Of a stretch of 64,000 bases of DNA, positions 20,002-30,100 are shown in pieces. A program made the translations under genes and the position numbers. The stretch is from Piscinibacter defluvii (lineage in GTDB: Bacteria; Pseudomonadota; Gammaproteobacteria; Burkholderiales; Burkholderiaceae_C). A model generated the notes under the pieces. It did not search any database and was not told the DNA's origin. It saw only the letters and a program-made list of their open reading frames with translations. The stretch's first letter is position 1. Each line of letters starts with the position of its first letter. The DNA lies in NCBI RefSeq assembly GCF_004011805.1, contig NZ_RCHJ01000013.1:1-64000 (forward strand), written 5' to 3'.

Positions 20002-20634
20002 ATGATCCGAGTTGCCATCGTCGACGACCACGCCATCGTGCGCACCGGGCTGCGGCAGTTCTTCTCCGAGCAGGTGGACCTGCGCGTGGTCGGCGAGGCG
20101 GCCAGCGCGCGCGAGGCGCTCGACCTGCTGCGTGCGCAGGACATCGACGTGATGGTGCTCGACCTGAGCATGCCCGGGCAGGGCGGCGTCGATGCGCTGG
20201 CGGCCATCAAGGCGCGTGCACCGCAGCTGCCGGTGCTGATCCTGTCGGGCTTCCCGGAGGCGCAGTATGCGACCACGCTGCTGCGCCAGGGGGCGAGCGG
20301 CTACCTGAACAAGGAATGCGACCCGGAGGAGATCGTCAAGGCGATCCGCACGCTCGCGCTGGGCCGGCGCTACATCACGCCGGCGGTGGCCGAGCTGCTG
20401 GCCGACACGCTGAACCCGGGCGCGGAGAAGCTGCCGCACGAGCTGCTGTCCGAGCGCGAGCTGCAGGTCTTCCTGCACCTGGCGCGCGGCGCGACGGTGG
20501 GCCAGCTGGCCGAGGCGCTGTCGCTGTCGGTCAAGACGGTCAGCACCTACCGCTCGCGTGTGCTCGAGAAGATGAAGCTCGCCTCCAACAGCGAGCTGAC
20601 CTACTACGCAGTGAAGAACGGCCTGATCCAGTGA
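20002..20634 (+). CDS. LuxR/NarL-family response regulator
   Basis: This 210-residue regulator has a receiver domain with D8/D9 and phospho-acceptor D54 (VLDLSMPG), then a LuxR-type helix-turn-helix (LSERELQVFLHLARGATVGQ onward, about 148-205). It should bind DNA once phosphorylated by the divergent kinase. GAGGG precedes the ATG. The palindrome near 21126 is a candidate target, by proximity only. Confidence 0.93.
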   Translation: MIRVAIVDDHAIVRTGLRQFFSEQVDLRVVGEAASAREALDLLRAQDIDVMVLDLSMPGQGGVDALAAIKARAPQLPVLILSGFPEAQYATTLLRQGASGYLNKECDPEEIVKAIRTLALGRRYITPAVAELLADTLNPGAEKLPHELLSERELQVFLHLARGATVGQLAEALSLSVKTVSTYRSRVLEKMKLASNSELTYYAVKNGLIQ

Positions 20635-20654
20635 CGGCCCGCCGCGTGCACCGC

Positions 20655-21044
20655 TCATGCGGTGCCGCGGCCCGCCGCGAGCCCGGCGCACCAGTCGAGC
20701 AGCGCCTCGATGTCGTTGGACTTGTCGAACACCGCGTCGGCGCCGAGCGCGAGGCAGCGCCGGCGCAGGTCGGGCGTGGCGAAGTTGCTCAGCACGACGC
20801 GCTTGCAGGCGCGGCCGGTGGCCTGCAGCGCCTGCAGCAGGCCGAGTCCGGAGCCCTGGCGCAGGAAGATGTCGACGATCACGAGGTCGCAGTCGTGCGC
20901 CGGGTCGTCGAGCCAGAGCCGCGCGCCGCGCTCGTCCTCCGCGCTGCCGACCACCTGCACCGGGGCCATCTCCTCCAGCGTCGCGATCAGGTTCTCGCGG
21001 ATGACGGGACTGTCTTCGACGATGTAGGTCTTCAAGGCGGGCAC
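20655..21044 (-). CDS. Stand-alone receiver-domain protein (CheY-like)
   Basis: This 129-residue protein is a receiver domain only: acidic pair ED near residue 10, phospho-acceptor D58 (VIVDIF), the switch Ser in VVLSNF and Lys in DKSNDIEALL. There is no output domain. I chose GTG, which has AAGGA upstream; an ATG 11 codons earlier lacks a ribosome site. It lies beside the two-component pair and ends 20 bp from the regulator stop, in convergent orientation, so it may compete for or relay phosphate. Confidence 0.82.
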   Translation of the reverse strand: MPALKTYIVEDSPVIRENLIATLEEMAPVQVVGSAEDERGARLWLDDPAHDCDLVIVDIFLRQGSGLGLLQALQATGRACKRVVLSNFATPDLRRRCLALGADAVFDKSNDIEALLDWCAGLAAGRGTA

Positions 21045-21117
21045 GGCGACGGTCCTTCGGGATACCGATGGTGGCAACGAAGCGTGTCCGATTGAATCAG
21101 GCGCCGCACCGTGGCGC

Positions 21118-21135
21118 TGTAGGACAGGTCCTACA
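21118..21135. promoter_or_regulatory. Perfect palindrome upstream of the receiver gene
   Basis: TGTAGGAC-AG-GTCCTACA is a perfect 8-bp inverted repeat with a 2-bp spacer, placed about 74 bp upstream of the receiver start and touching the stop of the transglutaminase gene. The same half-site GTGTAGGAC occurs near 18572, about 90 bp upstream of the DUF1328 start. It suggests a shared operator. Confidence 0.55.
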
Positions 21136-22035
21136 TCAGCGCTGGCGACGCACCTGCACCTGGACGTCCATGCCCAGGTAGGCGTCGGCGGCGCCGTACC
21201 AGGTGCCCGCGACGGGCGCCGCCTGGCCGGGGTGGCGCGCCACGCCGACGCGGATCAGCGAGTAGCCGCCGAGCAGGTTGTTGGTCGGGTCGAACGGCAC
21301 CCAGCCGGCGCCCGGCAGGTAGGCCTGCAGCCAGGCGTGGGTGCTGCCGGCGCCCAGCGTCTCGGGCTCGCCCGCCGCTGCCGCGGCGGTGTCGTCCAGC
21401 GCCGGGTCGTACAGGTAGCCGGAGACGAAGCGCGTGGCCACGCCGAGCCGGCGTGCGGCCTCCATCATCAGCAGCGCGAAGTCGCGGCAACTGCCGCGGC
21501 CGCGCTCGAGCGTCTCCAACGGCCCCTGCGTGCCTTCCTCGTCGCGCGCGGCGTACTCGAAGTGGTCGCGGATGTGCTGGTTCATCTGCACCAGCAGCTC
21601 GCGCGTGCCGGTCGGGCCGTCGGTGCGGATGAACTGGCGCGCCCAGGCGGTGAGCTTGCCGTCCGGGTCGTCGTGGTGCGGGCGCAGGTAGTGCTCCAGG
21701 TCGAAGCGCTCCTCCACCGAGTAGGCAAACGGAAAGTGCTCGGCCGAGGGCGCCAGCGGCAGCTCGAGGTTGTGGCTGTGGGCGTGCTCGATCGTGAAGG
21801 TGCAGACGATGCGCAGCTCGGCGGCCGGCGCGAGCGGCTGCACCAGCGCCACCGAGTTGGAGTGCGGGTCCTGGATCAGCCGCACCTCGGCCTGCGGGCT
21901 GACCTCGAGGTCGGTGGCCAGCACGCGCAGGTCGTGGCTCTCGCGCGGGCGGAACATCACGCGGTGCTCGCCGAAGCGCACCGGCTCGCGGTAGCGGTAC
22001 ACCGTCGTGTGGACGATGTCGTACCGGATGGTCAT
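21136..22035 (-). CDS. Transglutaminase-like cysteine protease family protein
   Basis: This 299-residue protein has the bacterial transglutaminase N-terminal beta region ([20 protein letters not shown]) and the catalytic core with Cys in [12 protein letters not shown], His in STHAW and Asp in PFDPTNN. Members are cytoplasmic peptidases or transferases, often in operons with alpha-E and circularly permuted ATP-grasp proteins, which are absent here. Its start overlaps the stop of the FKBP gene by 4 bp (ATGA), so the two are coupled. Confidence 0.9.
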   Translation of the reverse strand: MTIRYDIVHTTVYRYREPVRFGEHRVMFRPRESHDLRVLATDLEVSPQAEVRLIQDPHSNSVALVQPLAPAAELRIVCTFTIEHAHSHNLELPLAPSAEHFPFAYSVEERFDLEHYLRPHHDDPDGKLTAWARQFIRTDGPTGTRELLVQMNQHIRDHFEYAARDEEGTQGPLETLERGRGSCRDFALLMMEAARRLGVATRFVSGYLYDPALDDTAAAAAGEPETLGAGSTHAWLQAYLPGAGWVPFDPTNNLLGGYSLIRVGVARHPGQAAPVAGTWYGAADAYLGMDVQVQVRRQR

Positions 22036-22379
22036 GTCCCGAGCAACTCGACCTCGAACAGCAGCGTCGCGTTCGGCGGGATCACGCCGCCGGCGCCGCG
22101 CGCGCCGTAGCCGAGTTGCGGCGGGATCAGGAGTACCCGCGTGCCGCCGACCTTCATGCCCTGCACGCCCTCGTCCCAGCCGCGGATCACCATGCCGGCG
22201 CCGAGCGGGAAGTCGAACGGGTCGCCGCGGTCCTTGCTGCTGTCGAACTTCGCGCCCTTGGCGCCGTTCTCGTGCAGCCAGCCGGTGTAGTGCACGCTGA
22301 CGTGGCGGCCGGCGCTGGCCTCGGGGCCGGTGCCGACGACGGTGTCCTCGTACTGCAGGCCGGATGCGGTGGTGATCAT
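22032..22379 (-). CDS. FKBP-type peptidyl-prolyl cis-trans isomerase
   Basis: This 115-residue protein is a single FKBP domain: [39 protein letters not shown] and [11 protein letters not shown] are all present. There is no signal peptide, so it acts in the cytoplasm as a proline isomerase and chaperone. It overlaps the transglutaminase-like gene. Confidence 0.93.
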   Translation of the reverse strand: MITTASGLQYEDTVVGTGPEASAGRHVSVHYTGWLHENGAKGAKFDSSKDRGDPFDFPLGAGMVIRGWDEGVQGMKVGGTRVLLIPPQLGYGARGAGGVIPPNATLLFEVELLGT

Positions 22380-22410
22380 GGCGGGTCCTCGGGTGCGGGA
22401 AGGGGCGCCA

Positions 22411-23286
22411 TCATAGTGGGCCCCAGGTGGCACGCCAGGCGCGGACGGCAGCGCCGAGCCAGCCGGCCGTGTCGGCCCCGTCGACCTGCAGGCCGAGCAC
22501 CGCGCCTGCGGCACGCAGCGCCGCCAGCGGCTCGGACAGCTCGAGGGCCCGCGCGCCGTTTTGCTTCGACAGCTTCTCGCCGTCGTCGCCGAGCACCAGC
22601 GGCGTGTGCAGGTAACGCGGCGTGGGCAGGCCGAGCGCACGCTGCAGCAGGATCTGGCGCGGCGTGTTGTCGGCCAGGTCCTCGCCGCGCACCACGTCGG
22701 TGATGCCCTGCGCCGCATCGTCGACGACCACGGCCAGCTGGTAGGCCCACAGGCCGTCGGCGCGGCGCAGCACGAAGTCGCCGACCTCGGCCTGAACGTC
22801 CTGCCGCTGCAGCCCGAGGCGCCGGTCGTGCCAGTCCACCACGCCGGCCTCGCAGTGCAGCCGCCAGGCGCGCGCCGGCTTGCCCTGCAGGCCCGCGCGG
22901 CAGGTGCCCGGGTAGACCAGCTCGCCGTGGCGTGGCCGCGCCACGCCGCGTGCCGCCCAGGCCAGCTCGATGTCGCGCCGCGTGCAGCCGCAGGGGTAGG
23001 CGCGGCCGGCGGCCACCAGCGTGTCGAGCGCGTCCTGGTAGAGCGCGCCGCGCTGCGACTGCCACACCGGCGGTTCGTCGGGCCGCAGGCCGCAGGCGGC
23101 CAGTTGCTGCAGGATCAGCCGGTCGGCGCCGGCCACGCAGCGCGGTCCGTCCACGTCCTCCAGCCGCACCAGCCAGCGCCCGCCGTGTGCGCGCGCATCC
23201 AGCCACGAGGCCAGCGCGGCCACCAGCGAGCCGGCGTGCAGCGGCCCGGTGGGCGAGGGGGCGAAGCGACCGACGTACGGCGTCAT
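22411..23286 (-). CDS. gluQ: Glutamyl-Q tRNA(Asp) synthetase
   Basis: This 291-residue protein is a truncated glutamyl-tRNA synthetase that glutamylates queuosine at position 34 of tRNA-Asp. It has the class I signature as [11 protein letters not shown], a KLSKQ version of KMSKS, and the zinc-binding pattern YPCGCTRR with YPGTCR that marks GluQRS. It lacks the anticodon-binding domain, as expected. The start [14 protein letters not shown] is where family similarity begins. Confidence 0.92.
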   Translation of the reverse strand: MTPYVGRFAPSPTGPLHAGSLVAALASWLDARAHGGRWLVRLEDVDGPRCVAGADRLILQQLAACGLRPDEPPVWQSQRGALYQDALDTLVAAGRAYPCGCTRRDIELAWAARGVARPRHGELVYPGTCRAGLQGKPARAWRLHCEAGVVDWHDRRLGLQRQDVQAEVGDFVLRRADGLWAYQLAVVVDDAAQGITDVVRGEDLADNTPRQILLQRALGLPTPRYLHTPLVLGDDGEKLSKQNGARALELSEPLAALRAAGAVLGLQVDGADTAGWLGAAVRAWRATWGPL

Positions 23287-23293
23287 CCGCCGT

Positions 23294-24277
23294 TCATCCT
23301 CCCCAGGGTCCGGCGTGGCGCTCGAGCAGCGCACGCCGCGTGGCCGGGCTGTCGAGCTGCTTGAGCCACCACTGCAGCGCCAGGCCGAGCGGCGCACGCT
23401 GGCCCTTCGGCCCGGTGCCGCAGCGCCAGGCATAGCCCATCGCGGCGGGCTGGCGATGGCGCTGCACCTGCTTGGCCACCAGTCGCCCGGCCTCGAGGTG
23501 GTAACGCGCCATCGGCTCGGGGATGAAGCCGCAGCCCAGGCAGCGCAGCTGTGCCTCGATCTTGGCCTCGGTGCTGGCCACCGTCAGCACGTCCTGGCCG
23601 GGCAGCAGGTTGACGGTCAGCGGCGCGAGTCGCTGCGCCGAGTCGGCGACGGCGACGGCGCGGTGCTTGAGCAGCTCGGTGTCGCTGATCGGCTCGGGTG
23701 CCGCGGCCAGCGGGTGGTGCGGCGCGACCGCGAACACGAACTCCAGCTCGCCCAGCGGCGCGTACTCGATGCCCGCCGGCGGCGCGGTGCGCGGGCCGAC
23801 GCCGATCGCCAGGTCGGCCTCGCCCGACAGCAGCGCCTCCCAGGTGCCGGCCAGCACCTCGGTGCGCAGGCGCAGCCGCGTGCCCTGGCCCTCGGCCTGC
23901 TCGCGCGAGGCGGTGAAGAAGGCCTCGCACAGCTCGAACACGGTGACCTGCGAGATCACGCCGTCGACCGCGACCGTCAGCTGCGTCTCCCAGCCGGTGG
24001 CCACGCGCCTGACGCGGTTGGCCACGGCGTCGATCTCGGTCAGCAGGCGGCGGCCCTCGTGCAGCAGTTCCTCGCCCGCGGCGGTGAGCTGGGCCTGGCG
24101 CGAGCTGCGGTCGAACAGCAGCACGTCGAGCGCGTCCTCGAGCTGGCGCACGTTGTAGGTCAGCGCGGAGGGCACCTTGCCGAGTTCGCGCGCCGCGGCG
24201 GCGAAGCTGCCGGTGCGCGCGATGGTGTCCATCATCGCCAGGGCTTCGGGCGTCAGCACGTTGCGGCGGTCGGGCAT
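23294..24277 (-). CDS. LysR-family transcriptional regulator
   Basis: This 327-residue protein has an N-terminal winged helix (residues about 10-65, [21 protein letters not shown]) and a periplasmic-binding-like effector domain. It is divergent from the pirin gene, and a TTGAA-N7-TTCAA dyad lies between the two, so pirin is the likely target. Such regulators next to pirin and flavodoxin-like genes usually respond to redox or electrophile stress; that role is inferred. Confidence 0.9.
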   Translation of the reverse strand: MPDRRNVLTPEALAMMDTIARTGSFAAAARELGKVPSALTYNVRQLEDALDVLLFDRSSRQAQLTAAGEELLHEGRRLLTEIDAVANRVRRVATGWETQLTVAVDGVISQVTVFELCEAFFTASREQAEGQGTRLRLRTEVLAGTWEALLSGEADLAIGVGPRTAPPAGIEYAPLGELEFVFAVAPHHPLAAAPEPISDTELLKHRAVAVADSAQRLAPLTVNLLPGQDVLTVASTEAKIEAQLRCLGCGFIPEPMARYHLEAGRLVAKQVQRHRQPAAMGYAWRCGTGPKGQRAPLGLALQWWLKQLDSPATRRALLERHAGPWGG

Positions 24278-24313
24278 GGGCGGGCAGGCGGGGGAGAAAG
24301 GCCTTCATCTTAT

Positions 24314-24330
24314 TTGAACGCGAGCTTCAA
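24314..24330. promoter_or_regulatory. LysR-type operator between the regulator and pirin genes
   Basis: TTGAA-CGCGAGC-TTCAA contains a T-N11-A core, the usual LysR binding pattern, and lies about 37 bp from the regulator start and 80 bp from the pirin start. Confidence 0.6.
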
Positions 24331-24409
24331 GCCCGCGCCCCCCCTGCGCCGCAGGCGGCCCCTACATTGGCTCCATCGACCCCACCACTTCACTCGGAGA
24401 TCAGGACTC

Positions 24410-25138
24410 ATGATCGCGCTGCGCAAATCCTGCGAACGGGGATACGCGGACCATGGCTGGCTGAAGAGCTTCCACAGCTTCTCCTTCGCCGACTACCACG
24501 ACCCGAAGCACATGGGCTTCGGCAACCTGCGGGTGATCAACGAAGACCGCATCGCGCCGGGCACCGGCTTCGGCACGCACGGCCACCGCGACATGGAGAT
24601 CATCAGCTACGTGCTCGAGGGCGAACTCGCGCACAAGGACAGCATGGGCAACGGCACGGCCGGCGGCGCGAACGCCGGCGTGATCCGCCCCGGCGACGTG
24701 CAGCGCATGAGCGCCGGGCGCGGCGTGCTGCACAGCGAGTTCAACCACGCGCCGCACGCCACCACGCACTTCCTGCAGATCTGGATCCTGCCCGACCGCG
24801 ACCAGCTCGGCATCGAGCCCGGCTACGAGCAGAAGCGCTTCGACGCGGCCGACAAGCGCGGCCGGCTGCGCCTGGTGGCCAGCCCCGACGGCGCCGACGG
24901 CTCGGTGACCATCCATGCCGATGCCCGCATGTACGCCGGGTTGTTCGACGCTGGCGAGAATGCCGAGCTCGTGCTCGACCCGGCGCGGCGCAGCTACGTG
25001 CACCTGGTGCGCGGCGAGCTGTCCGCCAACGGCCAGCGGCTGCGTGCAGGCGATGCGCTGGCGCTGACCGAGGAGTCGCGCCTGCAGCTGGCCGAGGGCC
25101 GCGACGCCGAGGTCATCGTGTTCGACCTCGCGGCCTGA
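24410..25138 (+). CDS. Pirin family protein (YhhW-like)
   Basis: This 242-residue bicupin has the pirin N-terminal signature GWLKSFHSFSFADY and metal ligands in HGHRDMEIISYVLEGE and the HSEFN motif. Bacterial YhhW members act as quercetin dioxygenases in vitro, and others modulate central enzymes. The real role here is unknown. GGAG lies about 12 bases before the ATG. Two flavoprotein genes follow on the same strand, a common redox-stress arrangement. Confidence 0.92.
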   Translation: MIALRKSCERGYADHGWLKSFHSFSFADYHDPKHMGFGNLRVINEDRIAPGTGFGTHGHRDMEIISYVLEGELAHKDSMGNGTAGGANAGVIRPGDVQRMSAGRGVLHSEFNHAPHATTHFLQIWILPDRDQLGIEPGYEQKRFDAADKRGRLRLVASPDGADGSVTIHADARMYAGLFDAGENAELVLDPARRSYVHLVRGELSANGQRLRAGDALALTEESRLQLAEGRDAEVIVFDLAA

Positions 25139-25171
25139 ACCTTCATCACCCCCTCACGACGGAGAAGTCGA

Positions 25172-25726
25172 ATGTCGAAGATCGTCATCGTCTACCACAG
25201 CGGCTACGGCCACACCAAGAAGGTCGCGGAGGCCGTGGCCGCGGGCTCGGGCGGCACGCTGCTGGCCATCGACCCCGAGGGCAACCTGCCCGAGGGCGGC
25301 TGGGAGCAGCTCGCGGCCGCGAGCGCCATCGTGTTCGGCGCGCCCACCTACATGGGCGGCCCGAGCTGGCAGTTCAAGAAGTTCGCCGACGCCTCGTCCA
25401 AGCCCTGGTTCATGAAGGTCTGGCGCAACAAGCTGGCCGCCGGCTTCACCAACTCGGCCACGCTCAACGGCGACAAGTTCTCGACCATCACCTACTTCTT
25501 CACCCTGTCGCAGCAGCACGGCATGTTCTGGGTCGGCTCCGGCATGCACCCGAGCAATGCCAAGGCGCACACCCGCGACGACCTGAACAACCTGGGCGGC
25601 TACGCCGGCCTGATCACCGCCACGCCCTCGGACGCCTCGGTCGACGAGATGGTGCCGGGCGACCTGAAGACGGCCAGGGCCTTCGGCGAACGCATCGCCG
25701 AGGCGGTTGCAGGCTTCGCGAAGTGA
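25172..25726 (+). CDS. Flavodoxin-like NAD(P)H oxidoreductase
   Basis: This 184-residue protein has a flavodoxin fold: the FMN phosphate loop YHSGYGHTKKVAEAV near the N-terminus and GAPTYMGGPSWQFKKF around residue 55. It resembles WrbA-like quinone reductases but is shorter and lacks clear WrbA hallmarks. It likely reduces quinones with two electrons. It lies 33 bp after pirin and 7 bp before another flavoprotein gene, with a good GGAG site. Confidence 0.87.
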   Translation: MSKIVIVYHSGYGHTKKVAEAVAAGSGGTLLAIDPEGNLPEGGWEQLAAASAIVFGAPTYMGGPSWQFKKFADASSKPWFMKVWRNKLAAGFTNSATLNGDKFSTITYFFTLSQQHGMFWVGSGMHPSNAKAHTRDDLNNLGGYAGLITATPSDASVDEMVPGDLKTARAFGERIAEAVAGFAK

Positions 25727-25733
25727 GGCGCCC

Positions 25734-26327
25734 ATGAGCGGCGTGCGCGTGCTGCTGCTGTCGGGCAGCGAACGGCAGGGCTCGTTCAACAAGAAGCTGG
25801 CCGCGGTGGCTGCCGAGGCGGCGCGGCGCGCCGGCGCCGAGGTCGCGCCGCTGGACCTGCGCGCGCTCGCGCTGCCGCTGTACGACGGCGACCTCGAGAA
25901 GGCGCAGGGCGTGCCGGCCGGCGCGCGCGCGCTGCGCGACGCGCTGCTGGCCAGCGACGCCGTGCTGCTCTCGACGCCCGAGTACAACGGCTTCCCGACG
26001 CCGCTGGTGATCAACAGCTTCGACTGGCTGTCGCGCCTGCAGCCCGAGGACGGCAAGCCTTCCGGCCTGGGCACCACGGCGAACAAGCCGCTCGGCATGC
26101 TCGCTGCGTCGCCCGGCCTGCTCGGCGGCCTGCGTTCACTCAACTACACCAAGCAGTTCCTGTCGATGACGTTCGCGATGCTGGCGGTGCCGCAGCAGTT
26201 CGCGCTGGCCCGGGCGAACGAGGCCTTCGACGAGCACGGCGCGCTGAAGGACGCCAAGCAGCAGGCCGCCGTCGAGAACGTGGTCAACGCGCTGCTGCGC
26301 GTGGCCGGGGCGCTGAAGACGGCCTGA
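25734..26327 (+). CDS. NADPH-dependent FMN reductase family protein
   Basis: This 197-residue protein begins with a GSERQGSFNKKL loop for FMN phosphate and has the family motif STPEYNGFPTPLVINSFDWLSR, with LDLRALALPLYDGD before it. Members are azo-, chromate- or quinone reductases. The ATG was preferred over an upstream in-frame start inside the preceding gene. It forms a redox operon with pirin and the flavodoxin-like gene. Confidence 0.88.
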   Translation: MSGVRVLLLSGSERQGSFNKKLAAVAAEAARRAGAEVAPLDLRALALPLYDGDLEKAQGVPAGARALRDALLASDAVLLSTPEYNGFPTPLVINSFDWLSRLQPEDGKPSGLGTTANKPLGMLAASPGLLGGLRSLNYTKQFLSMTFAMLAVPQQFALARANEAFDEHGALKDAKQQAAVENVVNALLRVAGALKTA

Positions 26328-26343
26328 GCTACAGTCCCCGGCC

Positions 26344-27063
26344 ATGGAGCCGGCGATCAAGGTGCTCGCGCTGCTGCCCTGGACGGACTGGGTGGCGCTG
26401 CTGTTCTTCTTTGCCGGCTGGGGCGGCTACGTGGTGTTCGCCAAGCGGCGCAGCACCGCGCAGCCCTCGGTGCTGGACACCACCAACCGCATCCGCCGCC
26501 AGTGGATGCTGCAGTCCACCTACCGCGAGGTGCGGGTGATCGACGGGATCGTGATCCAGAGCCTGTCGACCAGCCCGTCGTTCTTCGCCTCCACCACCAT
26601 CCTGATCATCGGCGGCCTGCTCGCGGTGCTGGGCACCACCGAGAAGGCGAGCGAGCTGGTGCGCGAGATCCCGTTCGCCGCGCGCACCTCGGTGCTGGTG
26701 TTCGACCTGAAGGTGGTGCTGCTGCTGGGCATCTTCGTCTACGCCTTCTTCCGCTTCACCTGGTCGATGCGCCAGTACACCTTCGGCGCGCTGCTGGTGG
26801 CCGCGGCGCCCGAGCGCGACAAGCTCAACGCGATGGGCGCCGCCGGCGAGGCGCAGCGCGAGGCCTTCGCCGAACGTGCCGGGCGCGTGGTGGCGATGGC
26901 CGCCGAGACCTTCAACGACGGGCTGCGCGGCTACTACTTCGCGTTCGCCGCGATCGGCTGGTTCTTCTCGCCGCTGGTGTTCGCCATCGCGACGGCGGGC
27001 GTGGTGTGGATCCTCTACCAGCGCGAGTTCCGCTCCGAGGTGCTGGAGGCGCTGCGCGAGTGA
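26344..27063 (+). CDS. DUF599 membrane protein
   Basis: This 239-residue protein has four membrane helices and the DUF599 features RRQWMLQSTYREVRVIDGIV and SLSTSPSFFASTTILIIGGL. The function is unknown. A TACAGT box ends 8 bp before the ATG, so the transcript may be nearly leaderless. Confidence 0.88.
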   Translation: MEPAIKVLALLPWTDWVALLFFFAGWGGYVVFAKRRSTAQPSVLDTTNRIRRQWMLQSTYREVRVIDGIVIQSLSTSPSFFASTTILIIGGLLAVLGTTEKASELVREIPFAARTSVLVFDLKVVLLLGIFVYAFFRFTWSMRQYTFGALLVAAAPERDKLNAMGAAGEAQREAFAERAGRVVAMAAETFNDGLRGYYFAFAAIGWFFSPLVFAIATAGVVWILYQREFRSEVLEALRE

Positions 27064-27079
27064 GGCGCGGGGAGCCGCC

Positions 27080-27085
27080 TAGAAT
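27080..27085 (+). promoter_or_regulatory. Candidate -10 box for the RTX gene
   Basis: TAGAAT within GCCTAGAATCGG matches the -10 motif seen at trhO/dnaE. It predicts a leader of about 57 bases, ending in an AGGGGGA ribosome site. Confidence 0.5.
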
Positions 27086-27148
27086 CGGCACCTGCCGACG
27101 ACACAACAGCGCTGCGGCAACGACCGCGGCGAACAGGGGGATTCATCG

Positions 27149-30100
27149 ATGGCCACCGTGGTGATGTCGGGTTCGTTCGACTTCGCGAACCCGCCCCGCT
27201 GGACCACCTTCTATGCCACGGGGGGCGCGAGCCAGCTGACCCTCAGCGATGCCGAGAAGACCCAGACCTTCTACGGCACGCTGACCTACACCGGCACCAC
27301 CAGCAACCCGCAGGTGCACGGCACGGTCGATCGCATCTACATGACGGTCGGTCCGTTCGCGGTCTACGACATCACCGGGTTGAGTCTCGACGCGGCCCGG
27401 CTGCAGCAGCTGGTGCCGACACCGAACGGCGAGGCGCAGTTCTACGCCTACGTGCTGGCCGGCAACGATCTCTTCCACGGCACGGGCGGCGGCACGGTGC
27501 TCGGGCTCACGGGCGACGACACCATCGGCAGCGGCTCGATGTCCGGCCTGTTCGACGGCGGTGCGGGCATCGACACCTTCCAGGCGATGTACGGCGCGGT
27601 GTCGGCCGACCTGGGCACCGGCCAGGTGATCCGGCAGGGCGATTCCTCCGGCGGGGTGCTGCGCCTGCGATCGGTGGAGAACCTGCTCGGCTCGACGGGC
27701 GACGACACGCTTGCCGGCAGCGCCGGCGACAACCTGATCAACGGCGGCGCCGGGATCGACACGGTGCGCTATGTGCACGCCACGACCGCAGTGCAGATCA
27801 ACCTCGCCGCCGGCACCGGCCGCGGCGAGGGCAACGACACGCTGGGCAACATCGAGAACGCCATCGGCGGCAGCGCTGCGGATCTGCTGGTGGGCAGCGA
27901 CGACGCCAACCGGCTCGACGGCGCTGCGGGCAACGACACGATGCGCGGCGGCCTCGGCGACGACACCTACGTGCTGCGCCAGGCGGGAGACGTGATCGTC
28001 GAGGCCCCGGGCGGCGGGCGCGATACCGTCCTCACGAGCCTCGCGGTGACCCTGGGGGCCCATCTCGAGAACCTGCAGCTCGGCGGCAGCGCCGCGCTCG
28101 ACGGCACCGGCAACGCGCTGGCCAACCGCATCGTCGGCAATGCCGCCACCAACCATCTGCGCGGCGGGTCGGGCAACGACACGCTCGAAGGTGCCGCCGG
28201 CAGCGACACGCTGGAGGGCGGCCTCGGCGCAGACCGCCTGGACGGCGGTGCGGGTGACGACCGCTACCTGGTCGGTGACGCGCTCGACGTGATCGTGGCC
28301 GATGCCGGCGGGATCGACAGCGTGATCGCCAGCGTGGACTACACGCTCGGCGCGGCGGCCATCGAGACCCTGACGCTCTCCGGGACCGCCCTGAACGCCA
28401 CCGGCAATGCCTGCGCGAACCGGCTCGTCGGCACCGCGGCGGCCAACCTGCTCGACGGGGGCCTCGGTGCCGACACGCTGCAAGGCGGCACCGGCGACGA
28501 CCGCTACGTGGTGGACCAGGCCGGCGACCGGGTGGTCGAACTGGCCGGCGGCGGCATCGACCAGGTGCGCACCGGCGTGTCGCACGGGCTCGCGGCCAAC
28601 GTCGAGAACCTGCAGCTCACCGGCAACCTGGCGATCGCGGGCACCGGCAACACGCTGGCCAACCAGATCACCGGCAACGCCGCTGCCAACCTGCTGGACG
28701 GCGGTGCCGGTGCCGACACGCTGAGCGGCGGGCGGGGCGATGACGCCTACCTCGTCGACAGCCGCTTCGACGTGCTGGTCGAGGCCAGCGGCGGCGGCAC
28801 CGACCGCGTGACGAGCAGCGTGAGCTGGACCCTTGCCGCGCAATTCGAGGACCTGCTGCTCAGCGGCAGCGCCGCGCTGTGGGGAACGGGCAATGCGGCC
28901 GCGAACCACCTCGAGGGCAACGCCGGCGACAACCGCCTGGACGGCGGTGCCGGCGCCGACACGCTGAGCGGCGGGCTCGGCGACGACGTCTACCTCGTCG
29001 ACTCCGCTGCCGACCAGGTCGTGGAGGCCTGGAACGCCGGCACCGACGTCGTCTACAGCGCGATCGGGGGGGTGCTGGCCGACAACGTCGAGCAGTTCCG
29101 CCTCACCGGCACGGCGTCCGTCGACGCCACGGGCAACACCCGGGACAACCTGCTCGTCGGCAACTCCGGCGCCAACCTGCTCGACGGTGGCGAAGGCTTC
29201 GACCTGCTGTACGGCGGCGCGGGGGACGACACCTACCTGATCGACTTCGGGAGAGACCAGGTGATCGAGGCCGCCAACGCCGGCACGGACACCATCCGCA
29301 CCCTGGTGGCGATGACCTTGCCGGACCACGTCGAGAACGGCGTGCTGCGGGCCGGCGCCATCGGCCGCGAGCTGATCGGCAACACGCTGGACAACACGCT
29401 GAGCGGCAACGCGGACTCCAACCTGCTGGACGGCGGCGCCGGGGCCGACACGCTGAAGGGCGGCGAGGGGCAGGATGGCTACATGGTCGACAACGCCGGC
29501 GACGTCGTCTTCGACAGTGGCAGCTCCCTGGGCGACTCGGTGCTCAGCAGCGTCAGCATCGCGGCGCTGTGGAACGGCATCGAGACGATCACGCTGCTCG
29601 GCACGGAGAACCTGAACGCCACCGGCAACGCCGCGGCCAACACCATGCGCGGCAACGCCGGCGCGAACCGGCTGGATGGCCGGGCCGGCGCAGACACGCT
29701 GGTCGGCGGCGCCGGCGACGACGTCTACCTGGTGGACGACATCGGCGACTACCTCCAGGAGGACTGGGACGGTGGCACCGACCGCGTGCTGTCCTCGGCA
29801 TCCGTCGACGGTGGCTGGGGCTGGATCGAGACCATCACGCTGACCGGCAGTGCGGACCTCGACGTGACCTGCCGGGTCTCGAACGTGACCATCGCCGGCA
29901 ATGCGGGCGACAATCGGCTCGACGGCATCGGCGGCCAGAACACCGTCAGCTACGCGAATGCCACTGCTGCGGTGCGGGTCGACCTGGAGGCCGGCAGTGC
30001 GAGCGGATTCGGCAGCGACCAGCTGTCCCATTTCCGCGGCGCGCGCGGCAGCGCCTTCGACGACACCCTGCGCGGCAGCTTCGACGCCAACCGCCTGGCC

